A stretch of DNA of 64,000 nucleotides, taken from Magnetospirillum gryphiswaldense MSR-1 v2 (GTDB taxonomy: Bacteria > Pseudomonadota > Alphaproteobacteria > Rhodospirillales > Magnetospirillaceae). Under the pieces are notes generated by a model that was given only the letters and a program-made list of their open reading frames with translations, was not told the DNA's origin and made no database searches. The DNA is taken from NCBI RefSeq assembly GCF_000513295.1, contig NC_023065.1:3332501-3396500 (forward strand), read 5' to 3'. A program made the translations under genes and the position numbers. This document shows positions 45,414 to 54,187 of the stretch, piece by piece (within the stretch, counting starts at the first letter, position 1; each line of letters begins with the position of its first letter).

Positions 45414-46655
45414 ATGGATATGTCCATGATCGCATCTTCTCCGCCATCCCTTCAGGCCGACGTCCTCATCGTCGGCGGTGGTCCGGTCGGCGGCCTGACC
45501 GCCTGCGCCCTGGCCCAGGCCGGTTTTGCCGTCGCCTTGGTCGAAGCCGCCGATCCCGTCGATCTGGCCCGACCCGGTACCGATGGCCGCTCCATCGCCA
45601 TTGCGCTATCGGCCAAGCGGGTGTTCGACGGCGCCGGGGTGTGGCCGCTGCTAGCGGATGAAGCCGGACCGATCCTGCAAATCCGGGTCACCGACGGCGC
45701 CTCGCCGTTGTTCCTGCATTACGACCACGACGCCATCGGCGACGAGCCCTTCGGCTGGATCGTCGAAAACACCACCATCCGCCGGGCCATCCATCAGCGC
45801 CTGGGCCAATTGCCCGGCGCCCAGGTGCTGGCTCCGGCTCGCGTCGCCGCCATCGATCGCGATGCCGACGGTGTCACCGCCACCTTGGCCGATGGCCGCA
45901 CCATCCGCGCTGGCTTGGTGGTGGGCGCCGATGGGCGCGGCTCGACCATCCGCCGCTTGGCCGGTATCGGCGTGCAGCGCTTCGGCTACGGCCAGTCGGG
46001 CATCGTCACTACCGTGACCCATGAAAAGCCGCATCAGGGCATCGCCCATGAACGCTTTTTACCGTCCGGCCCCTTCGCCATCCTGCCCATGACCGGCAAT
46101 CGCTCCTCCATCGTCTGGACCGAGCGGTTGCATCTGGCCGATGCCATCGTCGGGCAAAGCGATGAAGACTTTTTGGCGGAACTCAACACCCGCTTCGGCG
46201 ATTTCCTTGGTCCGGTCACCCTGGCCGGGCCACGTTTCCATTATCCGCTGACCCTGCAACTGGCCGACCGCGCCATCGACCATCGGCTGGTGCTGATCGG
46301 CGACGCCGCCCACGGCATGCATCCGGTGGCCGGACAAGGCATGAACATGGGCATCCGCGACGTCGCCGCCCTGGCCGAGGTGATCATGGATGCCCGCCGC
46401 CTGGGCCTGGATGTGGGCGGCCCCGACGTGCTGGCCCGTTATCAGCGCTGGCGCCGCTTCGACAACATGCTGATGCTGGGGCTGACCGATGTGATGGTGC
46501 GGCTGTTCTCCAACGACATCGGCCCGCTGAAACTGGCCCGCGACCTGGGACTGGCGGCGGTGCAAGCCATGCCGGGGGCCAAGCGCTTTTTCATGAAGCA
46601 CGCCATGGGCGTGGTCGGCGATCTGCCCCGTATGATGCGGGGCGAACCCTTATAA
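45414..46655 (+). CDS. UbiH/UbiF/COQ6-family FAD-dependent ubiquinone-biosynthesis hydroxylase
   Basis: 413 aa. FAD-binding GxGxxG at VLIVGGGPVGGLTACALAQA, the DG fingerprint in LVVGADGRGSTIRRLAG and the second FAD motif LIGDAAHGMHPVAGQGMNMG. It belongs to the group that hydroxylates the aromatic ring of ubiquinone precursors. Which ring position is attacked cannot be told, since alphaproteobacteria use one to three such enzymes with mixed regioselectivity. Three nearby ATGs are possible starts. Confidence 0.92.
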   Translation: MDMSMIASSPPSLQADVLIVGGGPVGGLTACALAQAGFAVALVEAADPVDLARPGTDGRSIAIALSAKRVFDGAGVWPLLADEAGPILQIRVTDGASPLFLHYDHDAIGDEPFGWIVENTTIRRAIHQRLGQLPGAQVLAPARVAAIDRDADGVTATLADGRTIRAGLVVGADGRGSTIRRLAGIGVQRFGYGQSGIVTTVTHEKPHQGIAHERFLPSGPFAILPMTGNRSSIVWTERLHLADAIVGQSDEDFLAELNTRFGDFLGPVTLAGPRFHYPLTLQLADRAIDHRLVLIGDAAHGMHPVAGQGMNMGIRDVAALAEVIMDARRLGLDVGGPDVLARYQRWRRFDNMLMLGLTDVMVRLFSNDIGPLKLARDLGLAAVQAMPGAKRFFMKHAMGVVGDLPRMMRGEPL

Positions 46656-46708
46656 TATAAGCCCGGCGGCGCCTGAGACGGCCCGCTCCGGGCACGTCAC
46701 TGACAAAT

Positions 46709-46731
46709 CACTGACCGCAGAGCGGTCAGTG
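46709..46731 (-). terminator. hairpin at the end of the DUF1178 gene
   Basis: CACTGACCGC (46709-46718) and GCGGTCAGTG (46722-46731) form a perfect 10-bp stem with a 3-nt loop. It overlaps the last codon and stop; ATTTGTC follows leftward. Confidence 0.6.
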
Positions 46732-46962
46732 TTGCCCGGCGAACTGGCAGCCGCCGCAGCCCATGGGGGTACAGGCGGGCGCTGGCGCGGCGGCGGCGGA
46801 CTTGCCCACATTGGGGGCCATGATGGCTTTTCCCACCTTGGTGTCACCGCATTCCGGGCAGACCAACTGGCCCGCCGCCTTCTTGGCGTCGAAATCGCCG
46901 GAATTGTCGAACCAGTGTTCGAAGTGGTGGTCGTGGGCGCAGCGCAAGGTATAGAGGATCAT
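46726..46962 (-). CDS. DUF1178 family zinc-ribbon protein, short
   Basis: 78 aa. The DUF1178 opening MILYTLRCAHDHHFEHWFDN and CPECG core (C at ~35-38) are clear, as is KAIMAPNVGKS. A Cys-rich end (CTPMGCGGCQF) replaces the longer tail of most family members, which are about twice this length. It may bind zinc through four Cys. Role unknown. Confidence 0.82.
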   Translation of the reverse strand: MILYTLRCAHDHHFEHWFDNSGDFDAKKAAGQLVCPECGDTKVGKAIMAPNVGKSAAAAPAPACTPMGCGGCQFAGQH

Positions 46963-47008
46963 GGTGAAGTGGTTCCGAAACAGGGTGGTTTGGCGGCTTA
47001 TAGCATAA

Positions 47009-47929
47009 TCACGATTTCGGTTTCAGCAACGCCGCCAGGGGATGGTGCTGGTTGACCAGCCGGACTTTCGGCTCTTCCAGCACATGGGTATAGATTTCGG
47101 TGGTGGCGATATCGGCATGGCCCAGCAATTCCTGCACCACCCTTAAATCGGCGCCATGGGCGAGAAGATGGGTGGCGAAGGCATGGCGCAGCACGTGCGG
47201 CGACAGCCGGCGCGGATCGATGCCGGCCTTCATCCCCACCCGCAGCAGGGCGCGGGCGAAACCGGCGCGGGTCAGATGGCCGGTTTTGCCGGAACCGGGA
47301 AACAGCCAGCGCGAAGTCTTTTTCTTGCCCAGCAAATCCTGACGCAGCGGCAGCCACACGCGCAAGGCGGCACGGGCCGGATCGGACAGCGGCACCATGC
47401 GTTCCTTGTCGCCCTTGCCGCGCACCACCAGCAAGGCGGGGTCACGGGCGACGGCGGAATAGGGCAGGCCGACCAGTTCCGACACCCGCAGGCCGGTGGC
47501 GTATAAAAGCTCGAGCAGCGCAGTCATCATTTCGCCCTGGGGCGATTCCAGGGCACGGGCGGCATCCAGCAGGTCGCCCACTTGTTTTTCCGACAGATAT
47601 TTGGGCAAGGATCGGCCCAAACGCGGCGCGTCCAGGCGCGAGGTCGGATCGTCGGCGCGCCAGCCCTCGGCGAAGACGAAGCCGTAGAACTGACGCAGAC
47701 AGGATAGACGGCGGGCCTGGGTGCGGGTGGCCATACCGGCATCGGCCAAAGCCCGCATATAGCCGGCCAGATCGGCGGGCCGGGCGGAAAGCGGCGACCC
47801 CCCCCGCTTGGTCAAGTAATTGTCGAGATCGTCGAGATCGCGGCGATAGGCATCCAGGGTATTGATGGCGGCGGCACGCTCCACCGCCATCATTTCGAGA
47901 AAGGCTTCCTTGTGCCGTTCAGATGCCAT
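47009..47929 (-). CDS. xerD: site-specific tyrosine recombinase XerD
   Basis: 306 aa from the ATG at 47929, overlapping the preceding gene by 11 bp. N-terminal SAM-like core-binding domain (AVERAAAINTLDAYRRDLDD). Catalytic residues: Arg in ATGLRVSELVGLP, Lys in VVRGKGDKERMVP, HxxR in SPHVLRHAFATHLL, His/Trp position in LLGHADIATTEIYTHV with the nucleophile Tyr. It resolves chromosome dimers at dif with XerC and FtsK. The XerD assignment over XerC rests on gene context and is likely, not proven. Confidence 0.92.
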   Translation of the reverse strand: MASERHKEAFLEMMAVERAAAINTLDAYRRDLDDLDNYLTKRGGSPLSARPADLAGYMRALADAGMATRTQARRLSCLRQFYGFVFAEGWRADDPTSRLDAPRLGRSLPKYLSEKQVGDLLDAARALESPQGEMMTALLELLYATGLRVSELVGLPYSAVARDPALLVVRGKGDKERMVPLSDPARAALRVWLPLRQDLLGKKKTSRWLFPGSGKTGHLTRAGFARALLRVGMKAGIDPRRLSPHVLRHAFATHLLAHGADLRVVQELLGHADIATTEIYTHVLEEPKVRLVNQHHPLAALLKPKS

Positions 47930-49631
47930 TGGCCAAAAGCGCCTCCAGGGCCAATTGCCGGGCATCCTCGGCCAAGCCGACCACCGCCAGGGCGCTGATC
48001 ACCTCGGACAGGGTCATGGGATCGACCCGATCCAGCGGCACGTCGCCCATGGTGGACAGACCGGCCAGCAGCGTGCCGCCCAGCCGCGCATCCAGGGCAG
48101 CCCCCTGCATCAGCGCGAACAGGCCGGGATTGGGGCCGCCGGCAGGCAGGCTCAGCACCTCGAGCCAAGCGCTATCGGGCACCTTGGCCCCCAGTCCAGC
48201 CAAAACCCCCAGCACCACGGCGTTGCGCCGGGCGACAACATCCGGAGCCAGACCGGCGAGCGAGGCACGCCAGCCGGCCAGACCGGCCAACGATACCACC
48301 TTACCGGGGTCTTCGGTCAGAGCGGTCAAGGGCCACAGCTTTTCCGCCTCGCGCACCACACTGGCATCGGCCTTGGCGATATCCAGCCACTTGGCCGCCG
48401 CCTCCGCCCGGCCCAGGGCATAGAAGGCACGGGCGAAGAACGGCGCTTCCCGCGACAGCAGGGCATCGGGACGGATGGCGGCGATGATCGCCTCGAACAC
48501 CCGGGCGGTGCCGGCGACCCGGTTGCGGGCCACCGCCAGTTCGATGGCGCGAGCGGCAAAGCGGGCCTTTAACAGCGGATCGGGCTGATCGAAGGCGGCG
48601 CGGAACAGCAGCGCCCGACCGTGGCCGGTCGTGGCGGCACGATCCATGGGCGAGGCCATCTCGTCGGGGGCGAAAGTCAGTTCCAGATACAGCTTGCGCA
48701 GATCGTCGGCGCTCATCAGCCCCACCGCCTCGGCCCGTTCGGCGGCGGCGACGCGCTGGGTCATGGGGGTAGCGGGATTGCCGGCGATGGCGCTGGCAAC
48801 GGTGACCGGAGCGTTGGCCACCGCCTGCTCCGGCAGGGCCATCTTGGCCGCCTTGAACAACGCCACATGCAGGGGCGAAAGCTCCGTCACCTCGATCTTG
48901 GCGTTGGGAACGGGGGGCAGGCCGGCCAGAATCTCGGCGGCGGCGATGAAACCGCTATCGGCGGCTTTACGTTCCCGCAGCAGGTCCAGGGCCAGATTGC
49001 CTTCCAAGGTGCGACCGCTGACCAGATGGCAAAAGGTCAGCAGCCGGGCGTTTTCCGGGTCGGAACCGGGTTGGACGCGGGCGCAGGCCTCTTGCGTGCG
49101 ACCGGCCAGTAGATGGGCGTCGCGCTGGACCTTGGTGGCGATGGCCCCTTCCACCGAGGCAGGCGCCACGCTGGACAGACCGGCGACGCCTTCCAGGTCG
49201 CCCAGGGCCAACAGGCGTTCAGCCCGCAATTCCACCAAGGACGGCTTGGTGTCGGGCTTGGTGCCGTCGGGCGGAATCGCCGCCGTCAGCAGCAGACGCC
49301 GTTCGAGCGAGCGCACGGTGGGCGAAGCATTGGCACCGGGCAGACGCGGGATCAGGGTACGGGCCACCTCGATACTGGTGCCGTTCCACATGGTGGCGGA
49401 GAAGCCGCCTTGCAGCACGTCCATGGTGCCGGCGGCTTCCGGGTTGGGCGCCTTCAGCGTATCGGTGCCGATCCGCCCGACATTCTCGTAAGACGGCGGA
49501 TCGGCCCGTTCCATGGTTTCCGGGTCGAAGGGCTGGGTCAACGGCATGGGCTGCTGCGCCAGAGCGGGGGAGGCGACCAGGGAAAGAACCGCCAGGGCCA
49601 GGCCCAGCTTATTTCGGCAGGCGGTCATCAT
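47919..49631 (-). CDS. large secreted helical-repeat protein, unknown function
   Basis: 570 aa. Signal peptide 1-25 (MMTACRNKLGLALAVLSLVA, then SPALA). No catalytic motif. The mature part is Ala/Leu-rich and helical, TPR- or SEL-like in texture (ALGDLEGVAGLSSVAPASVE, FYALGRAEAAAKWLDIAKAD). Orthologues at this place in Rhodospirillales have been labelled antifreeze glycopeptide-like, which I regard as unreliable. It is preceded by a small membrane protein with overlapping ends and followed by xerD. Confidence 0.75.
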   Translation of the reverse strand: MMTACRNKLGLALAVLSLVASPALAQQPMPLTQPFDPETMERADPPSYENVGRIGTDTLKAPNPEAAGTMDVLQGGFSATMWNGTSIEVARTLIPRLPGANASPTVRSLERRLLLTAAIPPDGTKPDTKPSLVELRAERLLALGDLEGVAGLSSVAPASVEGAIATKVQRDAHLLAGRTQEACARVQPGSDPENARLLTFCHLVSGRTLEGNLALDLLRERKAADSGFIAAAEILAGLPPVPNAKIEVTELSPLHVALFKAAKMALPEQAVANAPVTVASAIAGNPATPMTQRVAAAERAEAVGLMSADDLRKLYLELTFAPDEMASPMDRAATTGHGRALLFRAAFDQPDPLLKARFAARAIELAVARNRVAGTARVFEAIIAAIRPDALLSREAPFFARAFYALGRAEAAAKWLDIAKADASVVREAEKLWPLTALTEDPGKVVSLAGLAGWRASLAGLAPDVVARRNAVVLGVLAGLGAKVPDSAWLEVLSLPAGGPNPGLFALMQGAALDARLGGTLLAGLSTMGDVPLDRVDPMTLSEVISALAVVGLAEDARQLALEALLANGI

Positions 49632-49749
49632 TAATCACCTTTTCCACCCGCGCCTTGGGCGCTGGCAAATCGAACGTGGCCAGGAAGATGCCGCCGCCCA
49701 CCAGGACCAGCAGCACCGTAACAAGCAAAATACCGGCAATCTTTCCCAT
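49609..49749 (-). CDS. small single-pass membrane protein
   Basis: 46 aa from the ATG at 49749. One hydrophobic helix (GKIAGILLVTVLLVLVGGGI) and a conserved-looking tail APKARVEKVINDDRLPK. The 3' end overlaps the start of the large secreted protein by 23 bp, so translation is probably coupled. Short proteins of this shape lie at the same site in related genomes. Function unknown. Confidence 0.65.
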   Translation of the reverse strand: MGKIAGILLVTVLLVLVGGGIFLATFDLPAPKARVEKVINDDRLPK

Positions 49750-49888
49750 GGGACGCGAACAACCTTGCGTTTGAATTCTGGACAGGCCCGTTTCGGGGCG
49801 GATAAAAGTCATCAACGGACAAAATGGGGCGGCTCACCCTTGGGCTTCCCGTTCTTCGGCGTGCATGAACGCAAAATAGGGGTCGACC

Positions 49889-50464
49889 ATGGCGAAACAG
49901 GGGCAGTGTATCGGCGTCGCCCCCGCGGATCAATCTCGGCTGGGGTCGCATCTTGACCGTACCGTCGTTCTGGTCGGGCTGATGGGGGCGGGAAAGTCCT
50001 GTGTCGGGCGCCGACTGGCGGCGCGGCTGGGTTTGTCCTTCATCGATTCCGACGTCGAATTCGAGACCGCCGCCGGCTGCTCCATCAGTGATTATTTCGC
50101 CAAACACGGCGAAGCCGCCTTTCGCGATGGCGAACGCAAGGTCATCGCCCGGCTGATGGAAGGCACCCCGTGTATCCTGGCCACCGGCGGCGGCGCCTTC
50201 ATCGACCCGGAGACGCGCGACCGTATCAAGCAATCGGCACTGTCGGTGTGGATCAGGGCCGATCTGGACCTGCTGGTCAAGCGCACCTCGGGACGCGACC
50301 ACCGCCCGCTGCTGAAGACCGGCGACCCGCGCGAAATTCTGTCGCGGCTGATGGAGGCGCGCTATCCCATCTATGCCGAGGCCGATATCATCGTCGATTC
50401 CACTGACGAACCGCCGGAAGTCACCGTCGCCAAGATTTGCCAGGAACTGGAGAACCGCCTATGA
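49889..50464 (+). CDS. aroK: shikimate kinase
   Basis: 191 aa. P-loop GLMGAGKSCVGRRLA, the shikimate-binding DSDVEFE, GGGAF loop (ATGGGAFIDPE) and lid Arg (GRDHRPLL). It phosphorylates shikimate in aromatic amino-acid synthesis. About 20 extra N-terminal residues precede the P-loop domain. It overlaps aroB (ATGA). Confidence 0.96.
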   Translation: MAKQGQCIGVAPADQSRLGSHLDRTVVLVGLMGAGKSCVGRRLAARLGLSFIDSDVEFETAAGCSISDYFAKHGEAAFRDGERKVIARLMEGTPCILATGGGAFIDPETRDRIKQSALSVWIRADLDLLVKRTSGRDHRPLLKTGDPREILSRLMEARYPIYAEADIIVDSTDEPPEVTVAKICQELENRL

Positions 50465-51567
50465 GCATCGACCGCCTGCACATGGAATTGGGCGACCGCG
50501 GATACGATATCCTGATCGGCTCCGGCCTGCTGGACCAGACCGGAGCGCTGATGGCCCCGGTGATGCGCGGCAAACGCGCCTTCGTCGTCACCGATGATCA
50601 AGTCGGCCCGGTCTATCTGGATCGGGTGCTGGCCTCGCTCGACAAGGCCGGCATCGCTCACGACCACACCCAGATCACCCACGGCGAACACAGCAAGGAT
50701 TTCGCCCATCTGGAAGCCTTGGTAGAGTCCATGCTGGACGCGCGCTGCGAACGCTCCACCATGATCATCGCCTTGGGCGGCGGCGTCGTCGGCGATCTCA
50801 CCGGTTTCGCCGCCGCCATCTTGCAGCGCGGCGTCGATTTCGTCCAAATCCCCACCACGCTTCTGGCCCAGGTGGATTCATCGGTGGGTGGCAAGACCGG
50901 CATCAACACCAAGAAGGGCAAGAATCTGGTGGGCGCCTTCCACCAACCGCGTCTGGTACTGGCCGATATTTCCGTCCTCGACACTCTGCCGCGCCGTCAG
51001 GTGCTGGCCGGCTATGCCGAGGTGGTCAAATACGGTTGCATCGACGATGCCGATTTCTTCACTTGGTTGGAAGCCAATGGCGATAAGGTCATCGACGGCG
51101 ACGTCGCCGCCCGCCGCTACGCCGTGGCCATTTCCTGCCGGGCCAAGGCCCGCATCGTCGCCGCCGATGAACGCGAGGGCGGCATCCGTGCATTGTTGAA
51201 CCTAGGTCACACCTTCGGTCACGCGCTGGAAGCGGAAACCGGTTACGGCGACGAGATCCTGCACGGCGAGGCGGTGGCCTTGGGCATGATCATGGCCTTC
51301 CGGCTGTCGGCGCGCATGGGCTTGGCCCCCGTCGCCGATGCCGACCGCCTGGAAGGTCATCTGGCGGCCATGGGCATGCCCACCCGCTTGTCCAAGCAAC
51401 GTCATTGGAACGTGGAAAGACTGGTCCACCACATGGCCGGCGACAAAAAGGTCAAGGACGGCAAGATCACCTTCGTCCTCGCCCGCGGCATCGGCAAAAG
51501 CTTCCTGACCCCCGAGGTACCGCAACAGGCGGTGCACGACATGTTGGCCGAGTTCATCGGAGCCTGA
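50461..51567 (+). CDS. aroB: 3-dehydroquinate synthase
   Basis: 368 aa. NAD-binding ALGGGVVGDLTGFAAAILQR, substrate loop PTTLLAQVDSSVGGKTGIN, and zinc ligands in KYGCID, LNLGHTFGHALE and ILHGEAVALGM. It is the second step of the shikimate pathway. aroK and aroB form an operon with the CBS protein downstream; aroE is encoded at 54.2-55.0 kb. Confidence 0.97.
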   Translation: MSIDRLHMELGDRGYDILIGSGLLDQTGALMAPVMRGKRAFVVTDDQVGPVYLDRVLASLDKAGIAHDHTQITHGEHSKDFAHLEALVESMLDARCERSTMIIALGGGVVGDLTGFAAAILQRGVDFVQIPTTLLAQVDSSVGGKTGINTKKGKNLVGAFHQPRLVLADISVLDTLPRRQVLAGYAEVVKYGCIDDADFFTWLEANGDKVIDGDVAARRYAVAISCRAKARIVAADEREGGIRALLNLGHTFGHALEAETGYGDEILHGEAVALGMIMAFRLSARMGLAPVADADRLEGHLAAMGMPTRLSKQRHWNVERLVHHMAGDKKVKDGKITFVLARGIGKSFLTPEVPQQAVHDMLAEFIGA

Positions 51568-51571
51568 CACC

Positions 51572-52846
51572 ATGGACGAGTTGACCCTGACCTTGCTGGT
51601 GATCTTCGTCCTGCTGATCGCCTCGGCATTCTTTTCAGGGTCGGAAACGGCGCTGACCGCCGTGTCGCGCCCGGCCATGCACCAATTGGAACAAGACGGC
51701 AGCCACCGGGCCAAGCGGGTCAACCGCCTGATCGCCACCCGCGACCGCCTGATCGGCGCCCTGCTTCTGGGCAACAACATGGTCAACATCCTGGCCTCGT
51801 CACTGGCGACGGGAGCGATGGTGGCGCTGTTCGGCGATGCCGGCATCGCCTATGCCACCATCGGCATGACTGTGATCGTGGTCATGTTCGGCGAGGTGTT
51901 GCCCAAGACCTATGCCATCTACAACGTCAACAAAGTGGCGCTGTTCGTGTCCGGTCCGGTCACCGTGGTGACTGAACTTTTGGGGCCGCTGGTCAAGGCC
52001 ATCGAGGTGGTGGCGCGCCTGTTCTTCCGCCTGTTCGGGGCCAAATACGCGACCGACGTTTCCATCGAAACCGCCATGATGGAATTGCGCGGCGCCATCG
52101 AGGTGCATACCAGCCAGGACGAAGTGCAGGAGGAACGCCGCATGCTGCGGTCCATCCTGGAACTGGGCGACGTGGAAGTGGGCGAGGTGATGACCCACCG
52201 CAAATCCACCATCACCATCGACGCTGACCTGCCGCCGGCTGAAATCGTCGATCAGATTCTGGGCAGCCCGTTCACCCGCATCCCCTTGTGGCGCAATGAT
52301 GCCGACAACATCATCGGCGTCGTCCACGCCAAGGATGTGCTGCGGGCGGTGCGCGCCTTGGGCGGCGAGTTGGATAGTCTGGACGTGGCCGAGCTGGCCG
52401 CCGATCCCTGGTTCATCCCCGATTCCACCACATTGTTGGAGCAGCTTCAGGCCTTCCGCGCCCGACGTGAGCATTTCGCCCTGGTGGTGGATGAATACGG
52501 CGCCCTGATGGGGGTGGTGACCTTGGAAGACATCCTGGAGGAAATCGTCGGCGACATCGCCGACGAACACGACGTCACCGTCGCCGGCGTCCGCCCGCAG
52601 ACCGACGGCTCGTTCGTGGTCGACGGCAGCGTCACCATCCGCGATCTCAATCGCCAGTTCGAGTGGCGCCTGCCCGACGACCAAGCCACCACCATCGCCG
52701 GCCTGCTGCTGCATGAAAGCCGGCAAATCCCTAATGTGGGACAGGTGTTCCGCTTTTACGGCTTCCGCTTCGAGGTGGTGCGCCGGCAGCGTAATCAGAT
52801 CACCACCATTCGGATATTGCCGCCCAGCACTGTCGTCGAGGAATAA
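51572..52846 (+). CDS. HlyC/CorC-family transporter (DUF21/CNNM-CBS-CorC)
   Basis: 424 aa. DUF21/CNNM membrane domain with four helices (~1-180, FFSGSETALTAVSRPAM, LLGNNMVNILASSLATGA, FGEVLPKTYAI), a CBS pair (~215-340, VGEVMTHRKSTITID; HFALVVDEYGALMGVVTLED) and the C-terminal CorC/HlyC domain (GSVTIRDLNRQFEWRLPDDQ). Relatives transport magnesium or cobalt. It begins 4 bp after aroB. Confidence 0.94.
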   Translation: MDELTLTLLVIFVLLIASAFFSGSETALTAVSRPAMHQLEQDGSHRAKRVNRLIATRDRLIGALLLGNNMVNILASSLATGAMVALFGDAGIAYATIGMTVIVVMFGEVLPKTYAIYNVNKVALFVSGPVTVVTELLGPLVKAIEVVARLFFRLFGAKYATDVSIETAMMELRGAIEVHTSQDEVQEERRMLRSILELGDVEVGEVMTHRKSTITIDADLPPAEIVDQILGSPFTRIPLWRNDADNIIGVVHAKDVLRAVRALGGELDSLDVAELAADPWFIPDSTTLLEQLQAFRARREHFALVVDEYGALMGVVTLEDILEEIVGDIADEHDVTVAGVRPQTDGSFVVDGSVTIRDLNRQFEWRLPDDQATTIAGLLLHESRQIPNVGQVFRFYGFRFEVVRRQRNQITTIRILPPSTVVEE

Positions 52847-52866
52847 ATTGGGGGCGGAAGCCCGCT

Positions 52867-53553
52867 TTACTCCGGCTCGCGCAGCCAGAGGGCTTTCTTC
52901 AGTTTGCCGACAAAGGCCGCATGCGCCTCCAGTTCCTCCGGCAGGGCCGCGTGCGGACGCGGTTCGCGCTTGACCCGTTCCAGCACCGGACCGCCGCCGC
53001 CCTTGCCGTTGCCGCCCAGAAGTCCCAGTTCCAAACCGGGCTGGCGTCCGCCGATCAGTTGCAGATAGACCTCGGCCAGCAATTCCGAATCCAACAGCGC
53101 GCCGTGGAAGGAACGGTGGGTGTTGTCGATTTCAAAGCGACGGCACAGGGCGTCGAGATTGGCCTGAGCACCAGGGAACTTCTTGCGCGCCATGGCCACG
53201 GTATCGATGGAGCGGCTCATGGGTAAAGGTTGGAAACCCAGCCGCGACAGCTCGGCATTGATGAAACGCATGTCGAATTCAGCGTTATGAATCACCAGGA
53301 TGGCGTCGCCGATGAAGTCCATGAAATCGGCGACGATTTCAGCGAAGACCGGCTTGTCCGACAGGAATTGCTCGGACAGGCCGTGCACCTTGAACGCCTC
53401 TTCCGGCATGTCGCGCTCGGGGTTGACGTATTGGTGATAGACCTTGCCGGTGGGCAAGTGGTTGAACAGCTCGACACAGCCGATTTCGACGATGCGATGG
53501 CCGGTCAGCGGATCGAAGCCGGTGGTTTCCGTATCAAGCACAATTTCACGCAT
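52867..53553 (-). CDS. dnaQ: DNA polymerase III epsilon subunit
   Basis: 228 aa from the ATG at 53553. DEDDh exonuclease motifs: Exo I DTETTGFDP, Exo II VIHNAEFDMRF, Exo III HGALLDSELLAEVY. The C-terminal tail (~185-228) provides polymerase contact and contains KLKKALWL. It proofreads for the replicative polymerase. It overlaps coaE by 8 bp, in the origin-linked operon. Confidence 0.96.
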   Translation of the reverse strand: MREIVLDTETTGFDPLTGHRIVEIGCVELFNHLPTGKVYHQYVNPERDMPEEAFKVHGLSEQFLSDKPVFAEIVADFMDFIGDAILVIHNAEFDMRFINAELSRLGFQPLPMSRSIDTVAMARKKFPGAQANLDALCRRFEIDNTHRSFHGALLDSELLAEVYLQLIGGRQPGLELGLLGGNGKGGGGPVLERVKREPRPHAALPEELEAHAAFVGKLKKALWLREPE

Positions 53554-54187
53554 GGTCGAACCTTGGGCAGGGGCGGGGCGGCCAAGCGCCGCGCCCGGAT
53601 TGAGCCAACACCAGGGTGACGGCCCGGCGCAGCGCGCGCAAGGCCGGGCCCTTGCCCGCGCCCGAGCGGATGAGGAAATCACCGTACCGGCGTTTGAGCC
53701 CGTCAGGCATCTGCTGGGCGCGGATGGCGGCCAGACGCTGGGCCGTCATGCCCGGTCGGGCCAGCACCCGCTCGGCCTGTAAAAAGGCCGGGCAGGTCAC
53801 CACCGCCACCCGGTCGCACCGTCTGTCGCCGCCGGTCTCGAACAACAGCGGGATATCCAACACCACCAGCGGAAAACGCGCCCGCGCTTGCCGGCGCAGA
53901 AAGGCGGCTTCCTCGGCCCGAACCAGCGGATGCAGGATGGCCTCCAGCCGTTTCAGCGCCACTTTATCGCCGAACACCAATTGCCCCAACAGCGGGCGAC
54001 TGACCGCACCGTCGATGACCACGCCGGGAAAAGCCGCCTTGATGGCCGGCACCGCCTTTCCACCCGGTCCCATCAGCCGATGCACGGCGGCATCGGCGTC
54101 ATGTACCGGAATACCCAGCCGCCGCAGCATGGTGGCGGCGGTGCTCTTGCCCATGCCGATGGAACCGGTCAGTCCCAGGATTTTCAT
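53546..54187 (-). CDS. coaE: dephospho-CoA kinase
   Basis: 213 aa. P-loop GLTGSIGMGKSTAATMLRRL, then DADAAVH and LDIPLLFETG. Final step of coenzyme A synthesis. A basic Pro/Arg tail ends the protein. It overlaps aroE by 4 bp and dnaQ by 8 bp. Confidence 0.96.
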   Translation of the reverse strand: MKILGLTGSIGMGKSTAATMLRRLGIPVHDADAAVHRLMGPGGKAVPAIKAAFPGVVIDGAVSRPLLGQLVFGDKVALKRLEAILHPLVRAEEAAFLRRQARARFPLVVLDIPLLFETGGDRRCDRVAVVTCPAFLQAERVLARPGMTAQRLAAIRAQQMPDGLKRRYGDFLIRSGAGKGPALRALRRAVTLVLAQSGRGAWPPRPCPRFDHA

